Shown here: piece by piece, positions 18,889-27,361 of the stretch
Position numbering within the stretch: the stretch's first letter is position 1
How the letters are laid out: every line of letters starts with the position of its first letter
From: a virus
IMG/VR virus record: IMGVR_UViG_3300033153_006744
Location: 26,495 to 90,494 of that record
DNA length: 64,000 nucleotides
Reading direction: 5' to 3' (one strand)
Notes under the pieces: generated by a model
Told to the model about the DNA's origin: nothing
Database searches by the model: none
What the model saw: only the letters and a program-made list of their open reading frames with translations
Made by a program: the position numbers and the translations under genes

Positions 18889-20475
18889 TTATTTCATTCT
18901 TGCAACTCTTAAAGTAATAAATAGCGCAGGATCACCTAATGCAACTTGAACATCAGCCGTTAACCTACCCTCTCTTAATAAATTAGGTGGATTAAGGTCT
19001 TCACCTACATCTACGATATAAGCTTCGCTAGGTTTTGTGCTTGCAAAGAAACCATCATCCCTATATACATCAACTATATCTTCTATATCTAATTCTATTT
19101 GTTTTAAATCATTTGTAGAAATTGTCTTATGTCTAATGTTTCTGTTTAAAACAGCACCAATCTCTCTTTCAAGTCTAATTAATGTTCTAAGGTTTGCAAC
19201 CCAATCAATGTTTCCAGTCATATCCATTAATTTTTCACCTTCAATAACAGTTGATTCAGCATCACTATCAAAGATTAAGCAATTAACATTATATGGGAAT
19301 AAAGCATCAGTTACTTTTTTATAATTAGCTTCAATTCTTGTAACGCCTTTTATATCTGGATCTTGCAATAATCCATTTATTAATCCAGCTGCATTTTCAC
19401 TAGTTCCGTTTAATAGTTCTCTATCTAATCTAACATATCTACCTAATACATGTGCAGTTGGATCATAATTAATGTTTCCATCAGCATCAGAAGTATAGAC
19501 GTTTGTATCTGGATTAGCTATTTTCAACCAAGGCCAGAAATAAGCTAAATTAAAAGAAAACTCATTATATGTTCCTTGCATTAATGTTTTAGTAGCTGCT
19601 GGTGTAGCTGATGCACTTAAATCTGCAATAGGCATAAATATAGTGCTTTCTCTAACAACTTCTATGTAATTCTTTATCTCTGTTATGCTTGCTATATCTA
19701 AAGCTTCAGGATAAGCTATTGCCGTTACGTCTTCCCCTCTATCAACATATCTAATTCCAGTTATGTTGGTTCCGGCTTCATCGGTATATCCTTTTACATC
19801 ATCGCTATCTAAACTTGTTACCCCATCATCTCCACCAGCTAATGTGTAATCAGCTAAAACAGGAGTATCAACGAGAACATCAGATAAGTCGACACCTTCA
19901 ACAAAGTCATGACCATTAAATTCATCATTAAATTTAGTGAGCCAATAATTTTCTGTATCAGATAACAAGCAGCTTACATTAGCCCATTTTCTAAACCCAC
20001 CGTCAACTGTATCTAAAACAATAATGTTAAAACGATCTGCATCACCATCGTCTGGAGCTTCTAATGTCACCCTAAATCTAACAGGCCAAGTTCCCGCCTC
20101 TTTTCCTTGGAACTTAAATCTAGCAAATGGAGCAACATTTGTATCATCTGCAGTTATTTCACTTACAACATCTGTTGCTGTTGCTGGATCTGTAACATCA
20201 GTATAATGCACTAACTTAACGCCATAACATTTTGTTGGTTTAATTGGACTTGCTTCTTTGAAAAATCTTTCAACATACTTATAAAGCGTTGCGTTTGCAT
20301 GGTGTCCACCATATGCTTTATAGGCCTCATCTAATGTTTTAAATTCTGTTAAATCTAAAGGGCCATACGCTGAAGTTCCAACAAAAACAGGTACGGCGTG
20401 AGATTGCAAAGAATTAAGAGATGTATCTTTTTTGTTTACAATTTTACCTTGTACTTTTGAACCCTTGAATTCCAT
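18889..20475 (-). CDS. Tail sheath protein
   Basis: A 528-residue contractile sheath subunit. The N-terminal VPVFVGTSAYGPLDLTEF followed by TLDEAYKAYGGH is the signature 'FVG.a..Gp......ts..ef...fG' of sheath proteins. The middle (residues about 95-240) is an inserted beta domain rich in Asp and Gly. The C-terminal 200 residues are the conserved helical core (LYFW-type FWPWLKIANPDT, then NLRTLIRLEREIGAVLNRN and TLRVARM at the end). It powers tail contraction. The gene has a strong AGGAGG site and starts the sheath-tube-chaperone row. Confidence 0.88.
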   Translation of the reverse strand: MEFKGSKVQGKIVNKKDTSLNSLQSHAVPVFVGTSAYGPLDLTEFKTLDEAYKAYGGHHANATLYKYVERFFKEASPIKPTKCYGVKLVHYTDVTDPATATDVVSEITADDTNVAPFARFKFQGKEAGTWPVRFRVTLEAPDDGDADRFNIIVLDTVDGGFRKWANVSCLLSDTENYWLTKFNDEFNGHDFVEGVDLSDVLVDTPVLADYTLAGGDDGVTSLDSDDVKGYTDEAGTNITGIRYVDRGEDVTAIAYPEALDIASITEIKNYIEVVRESTIFMPIADLSASATPAATKTLMQGTYNEFSFNLAYFWPWLKIANPDTNVYTSDADGNINYDPTAHVLGRYVRLDRELLNGTSENAAGLINGLLQDPDIKGVTRIEANYKKVTDALFPYNVNCLIFDSDAESTVIEGEKLMDMTGNIDWVANLRTLIRLEREIGAVLNRNIRHKTISTNDLKQIELDIEDIVDVYRDDGFFASTKPSEAYIVDVGEDLNPPNLLREGRLTADVQVALGDPALFITLRVARMK

Positions 20476-20484
20476 TTATTCCTC

Positions 20485-20760
20485 CTATTTGATTACTTTA
20501 AACTCATTTTCTTTAAGTTTAATTTTTAATTTATCTAGAGATCCTATTAAAATTGTTGTCTTATTGTATTCTATCTTTAACATTTTAAAGGATTTATTTT
20601 TAAAGAATCCTGTTGTAATATTATATTCCCATCCATCACCTTCAACTATTTTCATTTCACTTTTAGGTACATTCTTTTTTTCTCTTTCTTTCTTGTCTTT
20701 TTTTTCTTGTTTAGCAAGCTCTTCTTTTATTGTAATTTCCTTTTTCTTTTTTTTAGTCAT
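20485..20760 (-). CDS. Small Lys-rich tail-region protein of unknown function
   Basis: A 91-residue protein from the ATG at 20760, preceded by GGAGAG. An in-frame ATG at 20775 lacks a ribosome binding site. The first 35 residues are almost entirely Lys and Glu (KKKKKEITIKEELAKQEKKD). The rest is a small beta-like domain with EGDGWEYNITTG and TILIGSLDKLKIKL. It sits between the tail-completion gene and the sheath gene with an 8-base overlap to the former. No family recognised. A small assembly factor would fit its place. Confidence 0.6.
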   Translation of the reverse strand: MTKKKKKEITIKEELAKQEKKDKKEREKKNVPKSEMKIVEGDGWEYNITTGFFKNKSFKMLKIEYNKTTILIGSLDKLKIKLKENEFKVIK

Positions 20761-21667
20761 CTTTTCTCTCCACATTTAATGTTATATCTGTAATTTCATC
20801 ATAAACATCTTTTATAACTTTATCGTAACTTGTAATAGGAATTCTATATATAATTATATCTAAAGAATCTGAAGGATAATTATCATTTCCAACTGTAAAG
20901 TTATTATATTGCTCTATTTCCCATTCGTAATCAATGTCATCATGATTAAAAGAAGGCATCTTATTTCTTAAATCATATATTATCCTATTCTTTAACCTTA
21001 AAACTATCTGTGGAGATTGAGACCAAAACATTATTCTTAATGTTATATCTTGTAGTCTTTCTCTAGCATTCTTATATAAGTCATTGACCCCCTGAACATC
21101 ATCAGCTGGCAAAAACATCACATCGGCTGGAGTTACGCCAACCAAGCTAACCACAGAGCCAGTATCACTCATTTTGCTTAACTCTTGTCCAGATGTTTCA
21201 CTCATATAATCTTGGCTTCTATATAAAAAAGTTTCATGTAACCAAAATGTTTTTAGTTTCTTTATGAAAGTTTTTATTATATTTTCAACATCACACGCTT
21301 GTTCATTTTCATCAGGCATTTCGTAAGTCCAAGAGTCTGTTTCTGTTACTGTTTCACCTGGTATAGGATCTAAATTGTCATCTAAGTTAGTAATGATTAT
21401 ATCTCCAAGCAAAGGAAACTTAGAAGGAGCACCTTTTTCATCTGTCCATGGGTCAGCATCATAAGCTGGCGTCCATATTCGCAACAAAGCACCATCTTCT
21501 AACACATCAACTCTATCAGCAACAATGCCTTGAAACTTAACTTCAACAACATGTGGATTGCTGCCCACTGCAGCTATTCTGAAATTAGTGCCTATAATAT
21601 AGACAACATCTTTTCCAAATGTAAGTCCAGAAGGTTGTGAAATACTTGTAAAAGTTGGAACAGCCAT
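20753..21667 (-). CDS. Tail completion/terminator protein with N-terminal IPT/TIG-like domain
   Basis: A 304-residue protein. The N-terminal 115 residues look like an Ig-type IPT/TIG domain (SISQPSGLTFGKDVVYIIGTNF... VEVKFQGIVADRV). The C-terminal half has features of neck or tail-terminator proteins (LQDITLRIMFWSQSPQIVLRL... IIYDLRNKMPSFN... YPSDSLDIIIYRIPI). It sits between the gpS/virion-morphogenesis gene and the sheath gene, the expected terminator slot. Its start shares TAATG with the preceding stop. The fusion of a decoration-type domain to a terminator is a small oddity. Family call by pattern and order. Confidence 0.55.
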   Translation of the reverse strand: MAVPTFTSISQPSGLTFGKDVVYIIGTNFRIAAVGSNPHVVEVKFQGIVADRVDVLEDGALLRIWTPAYDADPWTDEKGAPSKFPLLGDIIITNLDDNLDPIPGETVTETDSWTYEMPDENEQACDVENIIKTFIKKLKTFWLHETFLYRSQDYMSETSGQELSKMSDTGSVVSLVGVTPADVMFLPADDVQGVNDLYKNARERLQDITLRIMFWSQSPQIVLRLKNRIIYDLRNKMPSFNHDDIDYEWEIEQYNNFTVGNDNYPSDSLDIIIYRIPITSYDKVIKDVYDEITDITLNVERKDD

Positions 21668-22206
21668 TACCTTAAACCCTTAGCTTTTAAAGCTCTTAAA
21701 GCCTGCGTTGTAAACAAATGCTCTATATTACCTTTCATCTTTCGATAAATAGGGGCAATAAAAGGTCTAGCAGGGATATTTATTATTTTAAATCTGCCAT
21801 CTTCGCCTTTTCTCATAATTGTTTTACCGTGTTCATGAACCCAGGCTATATTAACCATCTTACCTTTTTCGCCATCAGAGTCATATTCTTCATTTCTATG
21901 TATTCCAACAAAAAAAGAGCCTCTTCCTGTACTAGTTAGCCTAATGCTTCTAAGCAATTGCCCATATCTTATTAAAGCTTTGGTTCCCTTAAAGCCCTCT
22001 GCCCTTCTTCTTGCTATTGTTGCTTTAGCTAAGGGTTTAAATCTTTCATTATTGGGGGCTTGACTTCTTATTCCAAGTTTTATTTCTTTTACGGAAAACA
22101 TTGCTAAACGTCTTAACACTAAATGCATAACTGGTTTAGCTTGTTTATATATTGTATTTAAAGCCGTTGACGCCTTATCCCAATCACCAAAAACATTTTT
22201 ACCCAT
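21667..22206 (-). CDS. Virion morphogenesis/tail completion protein (gpS/Mu gpG type)
   Basis: A 179-residue basic protein from the ATG at 22206 (GGGGG site 6 bases upstream). The GTG at 22218 is rejected because it falls at the predicted transcription start. Diagnostic elements of the phage virion-morphogenesis family are present: FKPLAKATIARRRAEGFKG, LIRYGQLLRSIRL, FFVGIHRNEEY, VNIAWVHEHG and IINIPARPFIAPI. This family completes the tail top and the head-tail joint. It is the first tail gene after the cargo module and has its own promoter. Confidence 0.8.
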   Translation of the reverse strand: MGKNVFGDWDKASTALNTIYKQAKPVMHLVLRRLAMFSVKEIKLGIRSQAPNNERFKPLAKATIARRRAEGFKGTKALIRYGQLLRSIRLTSTGRGSFFVGIHRNEEYDSDGEKGKMVNIAWVHEHGKTIMRKGEDGRFKIINIPARPFIAPIYRKMKGNIEHLFTTQALRALKAKGLR

Positions 22207-22225
22207 ATTAACCCCCACTTTTTAC

Positions 22226-22254
22226 ATTATGCCAGTGAAATGCTAAAAAGTAAA
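22226..22254 (-). promoter_or_regulatory. Extended -10 promoter for the tail operon
   Basis: Minus strand: -35 TTTACT (22249-22254), 17-bp spacer ending in TGG, -10 CATAAT (22226-22231). Transcription would begin near 22219, leaving a leader of only about 12 bases before the ATG at 22206. It belongs to the same class as the tape-measure promoter at 9427. Confidence 0.65.
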
Positions 22255-22312
22255 GCAATAATTTAATTAAGTTGTTTTTTTTATTGAATTATATTTAGAA
22301 ATTGTTGTGAGA

Positions 22313-22897
22313 TTATTCTTTTTTGAAAAGTCCAAGTATCTTGCCAGAGTTCTCGTGTAAATACATCGCAAAGCTAGAACTAAGGATTCCTTCCATGAGA
22401 GCAGGTAACACAGCCATACCATTACCAACGCTATATAATATTGTAGCAGTTATACCTAACACAGACACTACTAAAACTTTTATAACAGGTTTTTGTTTAG
22501 ACCAAAATCCGCCAAACGCCTTAAGTCTCAAAATAGATAGCAATAAAAATATTAAAGACCCAATACCTAATAAGTATTTTTTCTCTTTGAATAAATTGTA
22601 TGTCTCCTTGCCATCATCAATAATTTCTTCTTTAGTTGTGTTTTTACTTAGGTCAACATCTTTTAGTTCAGAGCTAACTCCAGCAGCCTTTAATTCATCT
22701 GATTTTTCTTTGTTTTCTTTTTCAACTTCTTTAATATCTTTTGTGATATTAGCAGGAAGTTTCTTTTCAACCTTGGCTTCAATCTCAAGCTCTTTGTTTT
22801 CTAAGATAGGCTTTGGTACACCCTGTGCAAAAACATCAAATGTAAATGCAACAAAAAATACAGTTACAAGTGTCATAAAATAAAAAGTTCTCTTCAT
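22313..22897 (-). CDS. Exported membrane protein, possible holin-like or envelope protein
   Basis: A 194-residue protein with a signal peptide (MKRTFYFMTLVTVFFVAF, likely cleaved after VFAQG, residue about 25). Then comes a charged helical periplasmic part (residues about 30-105, many EKK/KEVEKENKEK stretches), and two or three membrane helices near the C-terminus (LLGIGSLIFLLLSILRL; VLVVSVLGITATILYSVG; LPALMEGILSS). The C-terminus GLFKKE would be cytoplasmic. It sits at the downstream end of the cargo module, just before the tail promoter. A holin-type role is possible by topology, but there is no adjacent endolysin. Confidence 0.6.
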   Translation of the reverse strand: MKRTFYFMTLVTVFFVAFTFDVFAQGVPKPILENKELEIEAKVEKKLPANITKDIKEVEKENKEKSDELKAAGVSSELKDVDLSKNTTKEEIIDDGKETYNLFKEKKYLLGIGSLIFLLLSILRLKAFGGFWSKQKPVIKVLVVSVLGITATILYSVGNGMAVLPALMEGILSSSFAMYLHENSGKILGLFKKE

Positions 22898-22911
22898 TTT
22901 TTTCTCCTAAT

Positions 22912-23325
22912 TTAATTAAATAATTGTTTAACTTCGTCATTTTCTTTTTCGTCAAAGTTAAATATTAGTAAATAGTTATTGTTAATATATAATTCAAAGT
23001 TAAAAATAACATTGTTACGCTTAACTTCTAAATTAAAGCCAAAAACATCAGCCTCGCTTTTGGTAAAGCCTAGTTCGCTTAAGTCTGCTTCTATATCTTG
23101 CAGCCTTAACAGCCTTTCTTTTTCTAGGTTATTAGATCTAGTTGCTTGATCATGTGACATATCTGTCATGCTTTCTGGTTTTGATAGAAAGCCTTTTATT
23201 ATATCTTTGTTATAGCTATATATTAAAAGACATATATTGCCTATTAGTATGTAATTATCTTTTTCTTTAATGTATGCCTTCTTAAGCATGTGTTCTAAGT
23301 TATCAACAGTTCTTTCTTTTGTCAT
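22912..23325 (-). CDS. Unknown protein downstream of the csf1-like gene
   Basis: Unrecognised 137-residue protein. The start is taken as the ATG at 23325 (MTKERTVDNLEHML) because it has GGAGATTTT in front and a promoter lies just upstream. The N-terminal half is helical with the hydrophobic NYILIGNICLLIYSYN. The middle is coiled coil (NLEKERLLRLQDIEADLSE). The C-terminus has beta strands (VIFNFELYINNNYLLIFNF). It could be an accessory of the CRISPR-like module or unrelated. An AcrIC/Acr-like role cannot be judged from sequence. Confidence 0.55.
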   Translation of the reverse strand: MTKERTVDNLEHMLKKAYIKEKDNYILIGNICLLIYSYNKDIIKGFLSKPESMTDMSHDQATRSNNLEKERLLRLQDIEADLSELGFTKSEADVFGFNLEVKRNNVIFNFELYINNNYLLIFNFDEKENDEVKQLFN

Positions 23326-23350
23326 AAAATCTCCGTAAATTAACATTGTA

Positions 23351-23379
23351 TATATAGCATTTGTGCAATAAAAAAGCAA
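23351..23379 (-). promoter_or_regulatory. Promoter between csf1-like gene and its downstream neighbour
   Basis: Minus strand: -35 TTGCTT (23374-23379), 17-bp spacer, -10 TATATA (23351-23356), preceded by TGC as an extended -10. It fills the short gap between the stop at 23380 and the start at 23325, with a GGAG site in the leader. Confidence 0.5.
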
Positions 23380-24042
23380 TTATTGTTTATCTTTGTGGTT
23401 GTTTAGCCTTATAAATGACAACACAACTAATAATTGCAACTCACTAAACTTAGAAAAAAACATCTTATTGTCATTGTATTTACTTAATCCGAACTTTCCG
23501 ATAACATTAAACTTTATACTTTTGCCACTTATTATTTCAGTTTTTGAGAACTTAAAGGCAATCATTTCCTTAGCTGTTTCATGAATTTCAAGCATATCAT
23601 CAAGATTTATTTTCACAAGCCCTTTGTCAGTGCCAATTGTTATTGAATCTTTATTATAATTAACCTTGCAAAAAAAGAAGAAATGTTTTTTATACGAGAA
23701 ATTAACACCAACCATAAATGGGCTTTTCTCCTTTTTGATTAAATCAAAGAGAACACTCCTGTTTTTAGTTGTTATAAACTCCTTTTCTGTAGCAAAAAAG
23801 TTAACTTGCCTTAATGTTTGGTTTTCTTTTAAGTTTTTGGTTTTAAACAAAGAAGAGCAAGTTAAGCATAATGTTTTTGAGTTATTCTTAAAAATATAGA
23901 AGTCATTAAAGTTAGCTGATACCGTATTCTTTATTAAGTATCCATTACTTACTTCGCAATTACACAATGCGCAGGTTCCTTTTTCTTTTCCATCTTCGTT
24001 TTTAATTATATGTTTATCTAGTATGTTAACTATATCTTTCAT
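23380..24042 (-). CDS. Csf1-like zinc-binding protein of a type IV CRISPR-Cas-like module
   Basis: A 220-residue protein proposed to be a Csf1 homologue, the Cas8-like subunit that defines type IV CRISPR-Cas. Seen: two CxxC pairs near the N-terminus (C24-C27 and C59-C62), the second as CLTCSSLF; then KKEKSPFMVGVNFSYKKH followed by beta strands and VKINLDDMLEI. Csf1 proteins characteristically combine an N-terminal four-Cys zinc site with a downstream 'PF......s..KH' strand. The gene overlaps the csf3-like gene by 17 bp and ends a four-gene operon. Similarity is weak enough that a structural comparison is needed, but context raises the odds. Alternative: an unrelated zinc-ribbon protein. Confidence 0.55.
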   Translation of the reverse strand: MKDIVNILDKHIIKNEDGKEKGTCALCNCEVSNGYLIKNTVSANFNDFYIFKNNSKTLCLTCSSLFKTKNLKENQTLRQVNFFATEKEFITTKNRSVLFDLIKKEKSPFMVGVNFSYKKHFFFFCKVNYNKDSITIGTDKGLVKINLDDMLEIHETAKEMIAFKFSKTEIISGKSIKFNVIGKFGLSKYNDNKMFFSKFSELQLLVVLSFIRLNNHKDKQ

Positions 24043-24724
24043 TGTTCTCCTTTAGTTGTTTTGGGATTAATATATTTTCTTGATATTCACCTAGCCAATA
24101 TGGCGCACGATAAGACCCATAATCATTTACATAAGAGAAATCTCTATCTTTAAATATGTTATCAGCCATCACCTTAAGTGGCAGTGGTCTAAATAATAAA
24201 TATTTTTGCTCTTCTTTTTCGGCAATCGTAATCTCAAAACTTGAAAACCAACCGAACCCAGCCTTAACTTTTTTCCCAATCCCAACAATATAATCTACTA
24301 GTTCTTTTATCTTGTTTTTATCTCCTATAAAATAAAAAACTATATTATCAACAGAATTTATAACAATAGGCATGTCATAGCTTTTATAATATCCACTACC
24401 TATATTTACCTTTCTTTTGGCTTTTCCAAAATAACTAAGAAAATCATGTCTTGAATTCCATCGTTTCCGCCACTTGTCAATTGATATTTCTTTTTTCTCT
24501 ATTATTCCATAAGAACAAAGATAAAAACCTAATTTGTGTTTTTTTATGGGGATTAATTTTTCTATATTCTTATTTATTTCGGAACCATTCGAGGTTTTAA
24601 TGTCGGTGTTTTTTCTAAAATATTTCTGATAAACTGCATAAGAAATAATGCTGTCAAAAATAGGTATATCTGTATAAGCAATTGGAGATGACATTTTAAA
24701 TTTTATTTTATAAGTTATATCCAT
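24026..24724 (-). CDS. Csf3-like (Cas5-type RAMP) protein
   Basis: A 232-residue protein with a RAMP layout. The N-terminal strand and helix is SSPIAYTDIPIFDSIISYAV, matching the 'P...D.PI.LD..L.Y' start of Csf3. Next come a basic stretch (KRKVNIGSGYYKSYDMPIV), a ferredoxin-like segment (FYFIGDKNKIKELVDYI), and a glycine-rich loop GIGKKVKAGFGWF at residues 148-160, the hallmark of Cas5/Cas6-type RAMPs. It continues with FEITIAE and a LLFRPLPLK segment. Csf3 would bind the 5' handle of the guide RNA. The gene overlaps ibrB-like by 10 bp and csf1-like by 17 bp. Another RAMP subfamily is possible. Confidence 0.6.
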   Translation of the reverse strand: MDITYKIKFKMSSPIAYTDIPIFDSIISYAVYQKYFRKNTDIKTSNGSEINKNIEKLIPIKKHKLGFYLCSYGIIEKKEISIDKWRKRWNSRHDFLSYFGKAKRKVNIGSGYYKSYDMPIVINSVDNIVFYFIGDKNKIKELVDYIVGIGKKVKAGFGWFSSFEITIAEKEEQKYLLFRPLPLKVMADNIFKDRDFSYVNDYGSYRAPYWLGEYQENILIPKQLKENNERYS

Positions 24725-25338
24725 GATTTTGAGAACTCCTTATTTCTAAACAAGTTTCCGAGTCCAGTAAATTGCTTTAACCTTAAGACCTCGTCCTTAT
24801 CCATCCCTAGTTGTTCACTTATCTTCTTGTCACTCCAGCCCATAAAATAAAGCTCTTCAACTATTTCACTCATAGATTGTATGCCATGCGTTCCTCTCGC
24901 CCTATTGTGTCTAATTGTACTAGCCATTCTTTCCTTTAAACTTTTTTCTATAACCACTAGTGGCAAATAGCCCTTGGTTCGTGTTTTTATGTCATCATAT
25001 TCCTTTCCAATTCTATTCCTGTGAAATCCATCAACAACAACATACTTATCTTGCTCTTTATCATAAAAAGATACAATTGGTTGAGTATATCCATCTTCTT
25101 TTATTGACCTATATAATAATTGCATTTCTGGAGGTGCAACCTTGTTTGGGTTGTAATTATTAGCCTTAACCCTATCTGCTTTTATCCACAAAACATTGCT
25201 GACTGGCTCTTCTTTAAGTGGGTTAATTTCGTTTAGTTTAGAATAAATGTCATTTAATAATTCTATCTTGTCATCTTGTTTTCTTATCTTCTTTATGTTG
25301 AAAATAAGTTCGTCAACCTTATCTAATAATTCTTTCAT
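24715..25338 (-). CDS. ibrB: IbrB-like ParB-domain protein
   Basis: A 207-residue ParB N-terminal-domain protein. Residues 100-107 give VVDGFHRN, the ParB/Srx nucleotide-binding motif. It is followed by HNRARGTHG (residues 144-152), the diagnostic IbrB element, and a helix-turn-helix (DKKISEQLGMDKDEVLRLKQ, residues 170-189). IbrB was described with IbrA in E. coli as a regulator pair of immunoglobulin-binding proteins. ParB-like domains can bind CTP and DNA; activity here is unknown. Its ATG overlaps the ibrA-like stop (ATGA), the conserved pairing. Confidence 0.8.
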   Translation of the reverse strand: MKELLDKVDELIFNIKKIRKQDDKIELLNDIYSKLNEINPLKEEPVSNVLWIKADRVKANNYNPNKVAPPEMQLLYRSIKEDGYTQPIVSFYDKEQDKYVVVDGFHRNRIGKEYDDIKTRTKGYLPLVVIEKSLKERMASTIRHNRARGTHGIQSMSEIVEELYFMGWSDKKISEQLGMDKDEVLRLKQFTGLGNLFRNKEFSKSWI

Positions 25339-26552
25339 TCTCCTAGCTCCTCTTTCATTTTATAATATTTTTCGTATTGATTTTTAGTTTGACCAAACGA
25401 CAAACTTTTACAGATTTTATCGTTCTTTAATATAACTTTAGCAAGCCTCCGCCATGATGGAGCCTTTTTAGAGCTTTCAAGTTTTTTGTCTGCTTCATCT
25501 GGAATTCCATCTGGATAACCATTTTTAGACCACCACCGAATAAATATCTTGAATTTTTGCCCATACCACTCTGCTTCAAATTTTGGAAGAGTTGCCATTA
25601 GAAAATTAACATAACTTTCCCATGTGTGATTTTTTGGCAATATTACCTTGTTGTTTCCTAATAAAAAGCTTTTGCAATATATGTTGCCAAAATTAGCTCC
25701 AGACACTCTATCAACAATTCTAGACCACGTTTCAGGTTCACACTGTCTAAATAAATTAAGACCTTTTCTTTGGTCATCTCCGTATGGCTGACATATTCTT
25801 GCTTCATGTATTGATAACCCCTGCATGTACATGAAATCATAAATTTTATTGTATGTATAGCTCTCGTTTCCAACAGAAACCCATATATCTTTAGTCTTCC
25901 AGTCATAAATAGGGTAAAAATTAAAAACATTCTCAACAATTTGAGTTGTCCACATTTTATCTTTATATATTTTTTTCTTCGTATTTTTAATGGTTCTATA
26001 TCTATTTAAACTTTCATCTGATCTTATTCCAACTCCACAGGCAATTTTTTCTTTTCCAACTTTGAACCACTCTGCAAACCTAACAACTAATTCTTCAAAC
26101 TCTATTCCTCTATGAAACCATTTCTCCCATTCTTTGGGCATGTTATTTTCGTTTATAACATATTTTGAATTAGGCATCGGCCTAACCCATTTATCTTCAT
26201 TTTCTTTATCCCAACAAATCCATTGTGGCTGGTAAACACTTACTGCATTTCTTAAATTTAAAGGCAAGCATAGCCAATAACCATCAATATCTTTATTGTT
26301 GAAAATTTCTTCAACATGCTTTATTGTAGACTTATACTGAGCCTCTAAGTCAATGAAAAGTATTTTTATTGGTATTTTGTTCTTTTTTTTCGCAATTTCA
26401 AGTGCTAGTTGAACCATTACACTAGAGTCTTTTCCGCCAGAAAAAGAAAAGCAAATCTCATCTTTGTCAAAGTTGTCAAAAATAAAATTAAGTCTTTCTA
26501 TTGCCTTGTCCCAAACATTTACTTTTGAATATGTTTTTGATTCACTGTTCAT
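25335..26552 (-). CDS. ibrA: IbrA-like PP-loop (PAPS reductase superfamily) protein
   Basis: A 405-residue IbrA-type protein of the DUF3440 kind. An ATP pyrophosphatase P-loop, CFSFSGGKDSSVMVQLAL, is at residues 34-51 with SGGKDS at 38-43, followed by ILFIDLEAQYKSTI. FYPIYDWKTKDIW and EARICQPYGDDQRKGLNLFR are the further conserved blocks of this family. The C-terminal WKYK-like IFIRWWSKNGYPDGIPDEAD is also typical. The domain activates substrates by adenylation or handles PAPS; the biological substrate is not known. It is the first gene after an early-type promoter, with AAGGAGG. Confidence 0.83.
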   Translation of the reverse strand: MNSESKTYSKVNVWDKAIERLNFIFDNFDKDEICFSFSGGKDSSVMVQLALEIAKKKNKIPIKILFIDLEAQYKSTIKHVEEIFNNKDIDGYWLCLPLNLRNAVSVYQPQWICWDKENEDKWVRPMPNSKYVINENNMPKEWEKWFHRGIEFEELVVRFAEWFKVGKEKIACGVGIRSDESLNRYRTIKNTKKKIYKDKMWTTQIVENVFNFYPIYDWKTKDIWVSVGNESYTYNKIYDFMYMQGLSIHEARICQPYGDDQRKGLNLFRQCEPETWSRIVDRVSGANFGNIYCKSFLLGNNKVILPKNHTWESYVNFLMATLPKFEAEWYGQKFKIFIRWWSKNGYPDGIPDEADKKLESSKKAPSWRRLAKVILKNDKICKSLSFGQTKNQYEKYYKMKEELGE

Positions 26553-26573
26553 TCTACCTCCTTAGTTACTTAC

Positions 26574-26602
26574 ACTGTAACACATTTTAAACTAAATGTC
26601 AA
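26574..26602 (-). promoter_or_regulatory. Early-type promoter of ibrA-ibrB-csf3-csf1
   Basis: Minus strand: -35 TTGACA (26597-26602), 17-bp spacer, -10 TACAGT (26574-26579), in the 50-bp gap before the ibrA-like ATG at 26552. It shares the spacer pattern (TTTAGTTTAAAATGTG) of the other early promoters but lacks the leader hairpin. Confidence 0.65.
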
Positions 26603-27361
26603 CTATGTATATGCTTTTATTTCTGGATGAAAACTTAACATGAGATTGTATTGTTTTTTATAGTAATACTTTAACCATGAAAACTGACCTATTGTTGCAG
26701 CCGTTGGATCTACAAACCAAGATATTCTTATTTTAGCTGGATCATCTGTAAATCTTGTTTTATTATATGCCGGGTGTAGCAATTTATCTAATTTTCTACT
26801 GTAAATATATGCAAAAACATCATCCCCAGTTAAATCACAAATCGGATAAAACTGATATATCTTATTTTTCTTAGAATAAAATAATTTACCCATATGTTTT
26901 ATTAAATTTTCCCTTCTTTTGCTTTCTTCTTTTCTTATCCCAATCAAGGCAATTTTATAATCATTGTCCTGTTGGAAGTTTCTAATGGGCGTCATCATTG
27001 CCTTTTCAAACGCATAATTCTTGCACCCAGCATCATAAAAAGCCTTCTTTTTTGCATATTCATCTAGTATGTCAATTGGGGATTTTACTACATTTATTGT
27101 CTTATTGTGGTGTTTTTCCGCTAGTTTTATAATTCCGTAGCTCTCGGGTAGCTCATACCAAGAATCATGAAACATTATGTCTAAATTAGGGTTTGCCTCT
27201 AATGCAATATCTAGCATTACTAAACTATCCTTGCCAGTGCTATATGAAATAGAACCCTTTGTATTTCTTGTTTCTTTTTCAATAGAGCTCTTAACCAGCT
27301 CTATTTTTCCCTTAAACTCGTCTAGCTCTGCATACAACAAATAATATTCTTTATTTTTCAT
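26603..27361 (-). CDS. CysH-like phosphoadenosine phosphosulfate reductase-fold protein
   Basis: A 252-residue PP-loop protein from the ATG at 27361 (GGAG about 10 bases upstream; a TTG at 27376 is an alternative). The P-loop is ISYSTGKDSLVMLDIALEA (STGKDS at residues 41-46). Next come IMFHDSWYELPESYG, IALIGIRKEESKRRENL and YQFYPICDLTGDDVFAYI, all standard CysH-fold blocks. The KRT-ECGLH catalytic tail of assimilatory CysH is not present, so sulfate assimilation is unlikely. CysH-like genes are regular companions of type IV-B CRISPR loci. It overlaps the csf2-like gene by 11 bp, which binds the two genes into one unit. Confidence 0.82.
   Translation of the reverse strand: MKNKEYYLLYAELDEFKGKIELVKSSIEKETRNTKGSISYSTGKDSLVMLDIALEANPNLDIMFHDSWYELPESYGIIKLAEKHHNKTINVVKSPIDILDEYAKKKAFYDAGCKNYAFEKAMMTPIRNFQQDNDYKIALIGIRKEESKRRENLIKHMGKLFYSKKNKIYQFYPICDLTGDDVFAYIYSRKLDKLLHPAYNKTRFTDDPAKIRISWFVDPTAATIGQFSWLKYYYKKQYNLMLSFHPEIKAYT

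Noticed and set aside
22323-22883. Plus-strand frame of 186 codons
   Set aside because: It lies exactly opposite the exported membrane protein gene, is Ser/Phe-rich and has no start signal.
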